Origin: JAVBNO01 sp031551485
GTDB taxonomy: Bacteria > Bacillota > Clostridia > Oscillospirales > Ruminococcaceae
Assembly (NCBI GenBank): GCA_031551485.1
Contig: JAVBNO010000019.1
Span: forward strand, 1-64,000
Reading direction: 5' to 3'
DNA length: 64,000 bases
Every line of letters begins with the position of its first letter. The first letter of the stretch is position 1. The notes beneath the pieces were generated by a model. It saw only the letters and a program-made list of their open reading frames with translations, did not search any database and was not told where the DNA came from. Both the position numbers and the translations under genes were made by a program. Positions 8,759-16,352 of the stretch are shown here, piece after piece.

Positions 8759-10621
8759 TCAGCTGGCATTGGCGAAGGCGAATTGGCTGTTGTACAGGCT
8801 GGCATAAAAGCCACCCAATTCCAGCAGTTCGCCGTGACGGCCGGTTTCCACAATATCACCTTCGTTTAAAACAATGATGCTGTCGGCATCCCGGATGGTG
8901 GACAAGCGGTGGGCGATGACAAAGTTGGTGCGGCCTTTCATCAGGTTTTTCATGGCCTTTTGAATGAGCACCTCGGTGCGGGTGTCCACCGAGCTGGTGG
9001 CTTCGTCCAAAATAAGAATGTGCGGATTGGAAAGAATGGCCCGGGCGATGGTGAGCAGCTGCCGCTGGCCCTGGGAAATGTTGGAGGCGTCTTCGCCCAG
9101 CTCCATTTGGTAGCCGCCGGGAAGGCTGGCAATAAATTCATGGGCATGGGCGGCTTTGGCAGCCTCGATGACTTCTTCATCGGTGGCATTAAGGCGGCCA
9201 TAGCGAATGTTTTCCATAATGGTGCCGTGGAAGAGCCAGGTATCCTGGAGCACCATACCGAAAAGGGAACGCAAATCCTGGCGGCGCATATCCATGATGT
9301 TCTGGCCGCCGATGGTGATGCTGCCGGACTGGGTGTCATAAAAACGGAGCATTAAGTTGACCAGGGTGGTTTTGCCCGCGCCGGTGGGGCCGACAATGGC
9401 GACCGTGCTGCCCTCGGGCACATCCAGGCTAAAGTCCTGGATAATAGGCTCGGCAGGATTGTAACCGAATTTGACATGGCTGAAATCTACCGTGCCTTTC
9501 AAATCAGTGACGGCAACGGGGGCAGCGGCTTCGGGCATTTCTTCCGTCTCGTCAAGAAATTCGAAAATGCGCTCGGCGGCGGCAACAGTGGACTGAAGCT
9601 GGTTGGAGAGGTTGGCAATTTGGGTGATAGGTTGGGTGAAATTGCGCAAATATTGAATGAAGCTTTGGACATCGCCAACGCGCAGCCGGCCCATAATGAC
9701 CAAAATGCAGCCGCCCACCGTGGCAATGACATAGCCAAGGTTGGCGAGAAAGTTGGTAAGCGGGAAGATGATGGAGGACCAGAATTGAGCGCGCCAGGCG
9801 TTGCCATAGAGTTTATCGTTAATGGCATCGAACGTTTGGGTGACCGCAGGCTCGCGGCCAAAGGCTTTGATGACGGCCTGGCCGGTGTACATCTCCTCAA
9901 TATGGCCGTTTATTTCGCCCAACGAGCTTTGCTGGCCCCGGAACAGCCCCTGCGAGCGTTTGATAATGCCGAAGGAAGAGAGGATGGTCAGAGGGATGAT
10001 GAGCAGGACTACCAGCGAAAGCCAGGGGCTGACCACCAGCATCATCACCAGAATGGTGAGCAGGGTGAGCAGCGAGTTGAGAATTTGGGTTACCCCCTGT
10101 TGGAGGGTGGTGGAGACGGTGTCGACATCATTGGTAACACGGCTTAATATATCGCCGAACGTATTGCGGTCAAAGTAGGACAAAGGCAGGCGGCGCAGCT
10201 TTTGGTCAACCGACCGGCGCAGGGCGTACATTGTCTTTTGGGAGATGCCGGAGATGATGAAGCTTTGAAGATAGTTAAACAGGGCGGACAGAAGGTAGAA
10301 AATGCCCAGCCAGGTCAGGATGGTGGCAATGCGGCCAAAATCGATGCCGCCGGCGCCCTCTGTCATCCGCTTGGCGCCCTCGACAAGCTCGTTTGTGGCA
10401 AAACCGAGAATGCGGGGGCCCATATTCTGGGCCGCCACGGCAATGACGGTGAGGATGAAAACAGCCACGAGTCCCAGGCGGTAGGGCTTCATGAAAGCCA
10501 GCAGCCGCGCGACAGTGCCTTTGAAGTTTTTAGGCTTTTGGCCCACATTGGCAAAGGCGCCGGGGCCGCCGCCCATACGCATGCCGTGGGGCCTCTGGTT
10601 TTGATGTTTGTTGTCGCTCAT
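8759..10621 (-). CDS. ABC exporter half-transporter, catalytically intact subunit
   Basis: A 620-aa fused permease-ATPase. Six helices lie at about 35-320, followed by a nucleotide-binding domain with Walker A (GPTGAGKTTLVN), a variant signature ISQGQRQ, and Walker B ILILDEATSSVD carrying the catalytic Glu, then the H-loop VIAHRLSTI. The start is ATG 10621, behind AAGGAGG and overlapping the stop of the upstream subunit by ATGA, so translation is coupled. With the upstream gene it should form a heterodimeric multidrug- or peptide-type exporter under the MarR regulator. Confidence 0.9.
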   Translation of the reverse strand: MSDNKHQNQRPHGMRMGGGPGAFANVGQKPKNFKGTVARLLAFMKPYRLGLVAVFILTVIAVAAQNMGPRILGFATNELVEGAKRMTEGAGGIDFGRIATILTWLGIFYLLSALFNYLQSFIISGISQKTMYALRRSVDQKLRRLPLSYFDRNTFGDILSRVTNDVDTVSTTLQQGVTQILNSLLTLLTILVMMLVVSPWLSLVVLLIIPLTILSSFGIIKRSQGLFRGQQSSLGEINGHIEEMYTGQAVIKAFGREPAVTQTFDAINDKLYGNAWRAQFWSSIIFPLTNFLANLGYVIATVGGCILVIMGRLRVGDVQSFIQYLRNFTQPITQIANLSNQLQSTVAAAERIFEFLDETEEMPEAAAPVAVTDLKGTVDFSHVKFGYNPAEPIIQDFSLDVPEGSTVAIVGPTGAGKTTLVNLMLRFYDTQSGSITIGGQNIMDMRRQDLRSLFGMVLQDTWLFHGTIMENIRYGRLNATDEEVIEAAKAAHAHEFIASLPGGYQMELGEDASNISQGQRQLLTIARAILSNPHILILDEATSSVDTRTEVLIQKAMKNLMKGRTNFVIAHRLSTIRDADSIIVLNEGDIVETGRHGELLELGGFYASLYNSQFAFANAS

Positions 10622-12348
10622 ACGGCTGCCTCCTTGGGGGAAAGTTGGGATGAAACAATTTCGTTGTAAATGCCGCAGTTTTGGCACAGTTGGCGGTGGG
10701 TGCCAATGCCGACAATTTTGCCCGCGTCCAGCACAATAATCTGGTCGGCGTTCATAATGGTGCTGACCCGCTGCGCTACAATGATGACTGTGGCGTCGCC
10801 CGTTATGCCGGCAAGCTCGCCTCGCAACCGGGAGTCGGTCTTGAAGTCAAGGGCGGAAAAGCAATCGTCAAAGATGTAGATTTTGGGGCGGCGCACAATG
10901 GCCCGGGCAATGGAGAGCCGCTGTTTTTGGCCGCCGGAAAGGTTTGTGGCGCCCTGGGCCAAATGGGTTTGGAAGCCCTCTTCTTTTTCTCCGATAAAAT
11001 CCAGCGCCTGGGCGATGGCGGCGGCCTCCTCCAGCTGCTTATCGGTGGCGTTTGGGTTGCCGTCCCGCAGGTTGTCGGAAATGGTGCCGCTGAACAGTAC
11101 AGGCTTTTGGGGGGCAAAGCCAATGATGGACCGCAGGTCGGCCTGGCGGAAGTTGGGAAGAGGTACCCCGTCCACAGTGACGGCGCCTTTTGTCACCTCG
11201 TAAAGCCGCAGGATCATATTGACCAGCGTGGTTTTGCCGGAGCCGGTGGAGCCGATAATGGCTGTGGTTTGGCCGGGCCGGGCCGTAAAGCTGATATCCG
11301 ACAGCGCCGGCCCGCTGGCGCCCTGGTAGGTAAAGCTGACGTCGTTAAACGTCACAATGCCTTTGGGGTTTGTAAGTTCCACCGGATTTTTCGGGTCGGT
11401 AATGGCGGGAACCGTATCCAACACCTCGTTAATGCGGCCGGCGGAGGTGAGCGCCCGGGGGAGCATAACAAAAATCATCGAGAGCATCATCAGGGAACCC
11501 ATAATCATGTTTACATATTCGATCAGGGCCATGAGGTCGCCCACAAGAATGCCGCTCGACGCCACCATGGGTCCGCCACGCCAGACAATGAAGATGGCAG
11601 TACCGTTGAGCACCAGGGTAAGCAGCGGCATCATCACGCTCATGATGCGAAACATTTTGAGGGAGGTGCCCGTTAAGTCTTTATTGGCCATGTCGAAGCG
11701 CTGTTCTTCAAAATCTTCGGTGCCAAAGGCGCGCATAACCCGAATGCCGGTGAGCTTTTCCCGCATGACCTGATTCATGCGGTCAATGCGCTTTTGCATC
11801 GTTTTCGTCAGCGGCACGATAAAGCGGTTGGCCAGATAAACCACCGCGATGAGAAGGGGCATCGAGACGAAAATGACATTGGAGAGCTGGGCGTTTTTAT
11901 GATAGGCCATGATAATGCCGCCAATGGCCATCAAAGGGGACATGGCCGCAATGCGCAGGGACATGAAAATGACCATCTGCACATTTTGGATGTCGTTGGT
12001 GGTGCGGGTGATGAGGGAAGAGGTGCTGAAGTGGTCAAATTCCGCCAGCGAAAAATTTTCCACTTTGCGAAAAACGGCGCTGCGCAAGTCGCGGCCAAAA
12101 CGCATGGAGGTTTGGGAGGCGAAATAGCCGGACAGAATGTTGACGGCAATGCCGGCAAGGGCGACCAACAACATAAAAATGCCGGTGCGCAGCACATAGG
12201 GCAGGTCTTTTTGCATGACCCCGTTGTTAATGATCAGCGACATAAAGTTGGGCAAGAAGAGGTTGCAGAAGACGCCCGAAAAAGTTAAGGCAAGTGAGAA
12301 AATAGCCATTTTTGTATATGGCTTCACATAACGTAACAGTTTAGTCAC
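10618..12348 (-). CDS. ABC exporter half-transporter, degenerate-site subunit
   Basis: A 576-aa permease-ATPase with six N-terminal helices. Its nucleotide-binding domain has Walker A GSTGSGKTTLVN and the canonical LSGGQKQRLSIARA. Walker B reads YIFDDCFSALD, so the catalytic Glu is replaced by Asp and the usual H-loop His is Gln (IVAQRVSTI). Such an asymmetric pair is typical of heterodimeric exporters like LmrCD, BmrCD or TmrAB, where one ATP site is nearly inactive. It overlaps the MarR gene by 8 bases and its partner by 4. Confidence 0.9.
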   Translation of the reverse strand: MTKLLRYVKPYTKMAIFSLALTFSGVFCNLFLPNFMSLIINNGVMQKDLPYVLRTGIFMLLVALAGIAVNILSGYFASQTSMRFGRDLRSAVFRKVENFSLAEFDHFSTSSLITRTTNDIQNVQMVIFMSLRIAAMSPLMAIGGIIMAYHKNAQLSNVIFVSMPLLIAVVYLANRFIVPLTKTMQKRIDRMNQVMREKLTGIRVMRAFGTEDFEEQRFDMANKDLTGTSLKMFRIMSVMMPLLTLVLNGTAIFIVWRGGPMVASSGILVGDLMALIEYVNMIMGSLMMLSMIFVMLPRALTSAGRINEVLDTVPAITDPKNPVELTNPKGIVTFNDVSFTYQGASGPALSDISFTARPGQTTAIIGSTGSGKTTLVNMILRLYEVTKGAVTVDGVPLPNFRQADLRSIIGFAPQKPVLFSGTISDNLRDGNPNATDKQLEEAAAIAQALDFIGEKEEGFQTHLAQGATNLSGGQKQRLSIARAIVRRPKIYIFDDCFSALDFKTDSRLRGELAGITGDATVIIVAQRVSTIMNADQIIVLDAGKIVGIGTHRQLCQNCGIYNEIVSSQLSPKEAAV

Positions 12349-12805
12349 GAGGATTTCCTCCGATTTGTGTGTATTCTTTCATATAGTCCGCCACCGTTTC
12401 CAATATGCGCAGGGCGTGGGCTGTTTCCTCTTCGCCCAGGCGGTCTAATATGCCACCCAACAGTTGGGTGCGGTGTTCATCCATTTGGGCAAAGGCCTCC
12501 TCCCCCTTGGGGGTAAGATGGAGGTGCACCATCCGCCGATCGTTGGGGCAGTGGCTGCGGGTGATATAGCCGTTGTTTTCCAGCTGATTCAGGATGGGGG
12601 AAATGGTGGGCGGCTGCACCTGCAAATGGCTGCTGACGAGGGAAGGGGGCAATTTATCCTGCGCCGCTTTTTGCAGATGTATGATGGCCTCCAGTATGTT
12701 AAATTCTAATGGGCGCAGGGGCAGAACCCGGTTTGTGTGAGCCTGAAGCCTCCGCAATCGGTGAAGCGCGCTATGTATGCGCCGAATGTCGTCGGGATTT
12801 GCCAT
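12341..12805 (-). CDS. MarR-family transcriptional regulator
   Basis: A 154-aa winged-helix protein. The helix-turn-helix is at about 60-95 (SSHLQVQPPTISPILNQLE), followed by the wing with the family motif DRRMVHLHLTPKGEE. It is the first gene of the operon with the two ABC exporter subunits, overlapping the first by 8 bases. It probably represses its own operon by binding the dyad over the promoter at 12911-12945 and is released by a small ligand exported by the pump. That mechanism is known for the family and inferred here. Confidence 0.9.
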   Translation of the reverse strand: MANPDDIRRIHSALHRLRRLQAHTNRVLPLRPLEFNILEAIIHLQKAAQDKLPPSLVSSHLQVQPPTISPILNQLENNGYITRSHCPNDRRMVHLHLTPKGEEAFAQMDEHRTQLLGGILDRLGEEETAHALRILETVADYMKEYTQIGGNPRD

Positions 12806-12912
12806 GCATATGCCTCCTTTGGTCGGGACTGCGCCGGTAAAAGTGGGATAAGCGCTGCCCAGCTGTGAAATGGATCCTTTCCATTTAAAGATGATTCTCC
12901 ATATCGTGATCT

Positions 12913-12941
12913 ATTATACAATAGATAGTTAGGGATAACAA
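12913..12941 (-). promoter_or_regulatory. Sigma-A promoter of the marR-ABC operon with overlapping operator dyad
   Basis: On the minus strand: -35 TTGTTA (12941-12936), a 17-bp spacer and a perfect -10 TATAAT (12918-12913). An inverted repeat ATAGTT (12925-12930) / AACTAT (12940-12945) lies across the spacer and -35 box, where a MarR dimer would block polymerase. Confidence 0.7.
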
Positions 12942-13120
12942 CTATTATTTTGCCTAATATTTATGGTGTATAACTATTTGTTTATGGGTTATTTTGACAA
13001 AATGCATCCGGCGGCCGCGGTCAAATGGGTTTGCGCAGGCAAATTGTTTGTTCTGTGCGTATCGTCAGCCAGAGTGATGCTTGCCGCCATCAATCCATTG
13101 GTCGGGCCGTTGGATAGTTG

Positions 13121-13149
13121 TTGTCTTTGGCAGGGGAGTGTAGTATAAT
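13121..13149 (+). promoter_or_regulatory. Sigma-A promoter
   Basis: TTGTCT (13121-13126), a 17-bp spacer and a perfect TATAAT (13144-13149), about 140 bases before the anchored-protein gene. It closely matches the promoter at 36965 (TTGTCT-17-TACAAT). Confidence 0.65.
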
Positions 13150-13287
13150 CAGGGCAGACGCAACATTGTCTTTTTTTGCCGTATTATAGGCCAAAGCGCA
13201 AAAGAGAGAAGCAATTTTCGGGACAGGAAGGCTTGTTGCCGCGGCAACCTGTCAAGGGGCGGACAGCAAGGGAAAAGGAGAATGGAG

Positions 13288-13914
13288 ATGGCGCAGCGAA
13301 GAAGACACAGAGAGACGCAAAAAGTGACGACACAGAAACCGCAACAAAAACCGGCGCCCAGCAGGCGGCCGGCCAGCCCGGCCATGCGTTATTTGGCCCT
13401 GGCGCTCGGCCTTGTGGTGGCGGTGGGCATTGGTTTTTTGCTGTCCAAGCTGGCGCCCGGCGACATGACCCCGCCACAGGGCGGGGGCGCTTCCCAAAGC
13501 GGGGGTTCGCCGCTCGGGTCTATATCGGACATTGATCCCGGCGCCGTAGAGGGGCGGATACCCAACGGAGATGTGGAAATTGAAGGGGATCCCACCGGAC
13601 AGCACTTTTTTTATCAGGTCAATTTGACGCCGGTTTTTCCCACCGGGGGCGAAGCGGGCACTGTGGGTGCCGAAAACCCGCCGGGTAATCTTTACAATAT
13701 GCGTATCAGCTATGTGCTGGAAGGGGAGAACGCGCCGGTTTACCAATCGGGGGTGATTCCGCCGGGGTATTACATTGCGGGTGGTAAGCTGAACCGGACG
13801 CTGGCCAACGGCGGCTATGCCGGCATTGCCTTTATCGAGGCCATCGACCCGGCCAGCGGCGAAGTGGTGGATTCCTTTGTCGAGACGATTTTTGTACAGG
13901 TAGGACCTAAATAG
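13288..13914 (+). CDS. Single-pass anchored extracytoplasmic protein, function unknown
   Basis: About 208 aa. A basic, Gln/Lys/Arg-rich cytoplasmic N-terminus (about 1-33) is followed by one helix (YLALALGLVVAVGIGFLLSK), a Gly/Ser-rich linker and a beta-rich extracytoplasmic domain of about 120 residues. ATG 13288 has AAGGAG at 13275-13280 with 7-base spacing; the earlier in-frame ATG at 13282 would be only 1 base away, so the later start is preferred. It is probably co-transcribed with the two NAD-salvage genes downstream, but nothing in it points to that pathway. Confidence 0.65.
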   Translation: MAQRRRHRETQKVTTQKPQQKPAPSRRPASPAMRYLALALGLVVAVGIGFLLSKLAPGDMTPPQGGGASQSGGSPLGSISDIDPGAVEGRIPNGDVEIEGDPTGQHFFYQVNLTPVFPTGGEAGTVGAENPPGNLYNMRISYVLEGENAPVYQSGVIPPGYYIAGGKLNRTLANGGYAGIAFIEAIDPASGEVVDSFVETIFVQVGPK

Positions 13915-13942
13915 GCTTTTGATTTTACAGGGAGGCAAAAAG

Positions 13943-14602
13943 ATGGAATTGTCAGAGCGGGCGACATTTTTGCAGCATTGCCAAAGTGCCCTTGGGGACA
14001 TTTACGATAAGATCAAGAAGCTAGAGGCCATTCCTCTTGACAGTCTGCCGCCCCAGGAGACCTTGGTGATTTCGGTAGACATGAACCGGGGTTTTTGTTA
14101 TGGCGGGAATTTGTACTCCAAACGGGTGCAGGATATTTTGCCCGCCACTGGCGTTTTTTTTGACCGATGTATTGAGGGGCAATATGCGCTGCTGGCATTT
14201 TCGGACCGGCACGGGCCCGATTCCCCCGAACTGAAAAGCTACCCGGAACACTGCATGGCCGACAGCGCCGAGTGGGAGCTGGCCGACGAAATTTCCCGGC
14301 TGCGGCCCTTTACGCTTTTTAAAAATTCCTCCAACAGTTTTTTTGCGGGGCTGGAGGCAAAAATAACACCGGAGATGCGCCGTTTTGTCATTACCGGGTG
14401 CTGCACCGATATTTGCATCTACCAACTGGCGCTGACGCTGAAGACCTATTGCAATCAGCACAACCGGGAAGCACAAGTCATTGTGCCCCTTGCTTTGGTG
14501 GAAACTTACGACGCGCCCTGGCACAGCGCCGATTTAACGAATGCCGTCTTTGTGGACAGCATGCTGGCCAACGGGGTGGAAGTCGTCAAGGATCTGCTTT
14601 AG
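13943..14602 (+). CDS. Isochorismatase-fold cysteine hydrolase, probable nicotinamidase
   Basis: A 219-aa protein with the family triad visible: Asp in VISVDMNRGF, Lys in FKNSSNSFF and the nucleophile Cys in TGCCTDICIYQLAL. GGGAGG precedes ATG 13943 by 7 bases; a TTG at 13919 lacks a site. It lies 88 bases before nicotinate phosphoribosyltransferase, which uses the nicotinate that a nicotinamidase (PncA) makes. That context supports nicotinamide deamidation in NAD salvage, although the sequence is divergent from classic PncA. Confidence 0.75.
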   Translation: MELSERATFLQHCQSALGDIYDKIKKLEAIPLDSLPPQETLVISVDMNRGFCYGGNLYSKRVQDILPATGVFFDRCIEGQYALLAFSDRHGPDSPELKSYPEHCMADSAEWELADEISRLRPFTLFKNSSNSFFAGLEAKITPEMRRFVITGCCTDICIYQLALTLKTYCNQHNREAQVIVPLALVETYDAPWHSADLTNAVFVDSMLANGVEVVKDLL

Positions 14603-14690
14603 CAAAGAATGGGCGGGTTTGTCCCGGCATAGCACCGACAAAAGGAAGACAGGGTTGTTTAGGCATCCCACAAGATAAGGAGAAAAAATC

Positions 14691-16151
14691 ATGGCGCTGG
14701 ATTGGCAGGACGGGCGAAATTTATCAATGCTCATTGATTATTATGAGCTGACGATGGCCAACGGGTATTTGGAAAACGGCATGGGAGACCGGGAAGCGGT
14801 GTTCGAGCTGTTTTTCCGGCGGATACCCGACGGAGGCGGTTTTGCCGTGTGCGCCGGGCTGGAGCAATTTATTGATTATATTAACGAATTGCAGTTTACC
14901 GACGCGGATATTGCTTATTTGGAAAGCAAAGGGCAATTTTCAAAAGCGTTTTTACAATATTTACGCACCATCCGCTTTGTCTGTGATGTATGGGCAGTGA
15001 AAGAGGGTACGCCGGTATTTCCCGGCGAACCGATGCTGGTTGTGAAAGGGCCGATTATTCAGGCCCAGTTGATTGAGACAATGGCGCTTTTGACCATCAA
15101 CTACCAGTCTCTTGTGGCCACCAAAGCCAACCGGCTTGTGCGGGCGGCCGAGGGGCGAACAGTGTTTGAATTTGGTTCCCGGCGGGCGCAAGGGTATGAC
15201 GCCGCCATTTTGGGGGCGCGGGCGGCTTATATCGGCGGATGTGACGCCACAGCCTGCGCCATTGCCGACCGGGAATTTGGCATTCCCGCCGTGGGGACAA
15301 TGGCTCACAGCTGGGTGCAAGCGTTTGACAGCGAATATGAATCTTTTGCCACCTACGCCCGGCAATACCCAAGCACATGCGCCTTGCTGGTGGACACCTA
15401 CAACACCCTGCGGTCGGGTGTGCCCAACGCCATCCGCGCCTTTGACGAAATTGTGAAGCCGACTGGCCACCGGCCGGTGGGCATTCGCATTGACAGCGGC
15501 GACATCGCCTACTTATCCAAAGCGGCGCGGCAGATGCTGGACGAAGCGGGCTACCCCGATGTAAAGATTATCGCCTCCAATTCGCTGGATGAATACATCA
15601 TCCGGGATTTGCTTTTGCAAGGGGCCAAAGTGGATATGTTTGGGGTGGGTGAGAACCTGATTACCAGCAAGTCCGACCCGATTTTCGGCGGGGTCTATAA
15701 AATGACCGCCATGGAGGATTCCCACGGTACGCTGACGGGTCGGATTAAACTGAGCGAGACAGAAGAGAAAATTACGACGCCGGGCTTTAAGAATTTGTAC
15801 CGGTTGTTCAGCCGGGAAAACAACAAGGCATTGGCCGATTACGTCACTTTGCGGGACGAAGTGGTGGATACGTCGACGCCGCTGACCATTTTCGACCCCA
15901 TTGCCACCTGGAAACAAAAGACCCTTGTGGATTTTGAGGCCGCGTGTCTGTTGGAGCCGGTGTTTAGGCGGGGGGAACAGTGCTACCAAAGTCCCAAACT
16001 TTTGGATATCCGGGCGTTTTGCCAGGCGGAAATCGGGCGGCTGTGGGACGAGGTCAAGCGGTTTGAGTACCCCCACCGGTACTATGTGGACTTGTCGCGG
16101 ACGCTTTGGCAGCTCAAGCAGGATTTGTTGCGGGGGCACAGCGGCAGCTAA
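14691..16151 (+). CDS. pncB: Nicotinate phosphoribosyltransferase
   Basis: A 486-aa enzyme that joins nicotinate to PRPP, with ATP, to give nicotinate mononucleotide. The N-terminus LIDYYELTMANGYLENG is typical. The core FEFGSRRAQGYDAAILGARA carries the His/Arg region motif, and GIRIDSGDIAYLSKAAR is the phosphoribosyl-binding segment. AAGGAG precedes the ATG. Length agrees with the clostridial long form. It is paired with the probable nicotinamidase upstream as a salvage unit. Confidence 0.93.
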   Translation: MALDWQDGRNLSMLIDYYELTMANGYLENGMGDREAVFELFFRRIPDGGGFAVCAGLEQFIDYINELQFTDADIAYLESKGQFSKAFLQYLRTIRFVCDVWAVKEGTPVFPGEPMLVVKGPIIQAQLIETMALLTINYQSLVATKANRLVRAAEGRTVFEFGSRRAQGYDAAILGARAAYIGGCDATACAIADREFGIPAVGTMAHSWVQAFDSEYESFATYARQYPSTCALLVDTYNTLRSGVPNAIRAFDEIVKPTGHRPVGIRIDSGDIAYLSKAARQMLDEAGYPDVKIIASNSLDEYIIRDLLLQGAKVDMFGVGENLITSKSDPIFGGVYKMTAMEDSHGTLTGRIKLSETEEKITTPGFKNLYRLFSRENNKALADYVTLRDEVVDTSTPLTIFDPIATWKQKTLVDFEAACLLEPVFRRGEQCYQSPKLLDIRAFCQAEIGRLWDEVKRFEYPHRYYVDLSRTLWQLKQDLLRGHSGS

Positions 16152-16221
16152 GTGCCGGATGCCGCAGAATGTGATGGCCAAATTGGCTGTAATGCCAGCA
16201 GAATTTGGCAATTTTGCCAAA

Positions 16222-16261
16222 AAAACGCAAGAAAATGGTTAAAACCTTTCACTTGCGTTTT
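16222..16261 (+). terminator. Probable intrinsic terminator after pncB
   Basis: Arms AAAACGCAAG (16222-16231) and CTTGCGTTTT (16252-16261) are perfect complements. The 20-base loop contains a further GGTT/AACC pairing. The T run is only four long. Confidence 0.55.
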
Positions 16262-16352
16262 GCGGTGATGGTGATATATTGGTATTAGACGATTTTTGGG
16301 GAAAATGGCCTCTCCAGCGCCGACCTCCATTTGAAAAGGTGATTTAGGGTTC

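Larger units (their letters stand above)
12806..13287. other. Intergenic region between divergent units
   Basis: No gene is seen. Reading frames here are short and lack ribosome sites. It holds the minus-strand marR promoter and the plus-strand promoter at 13121-13149; the rest shows nothing recognisable. Confidence 0.6.
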
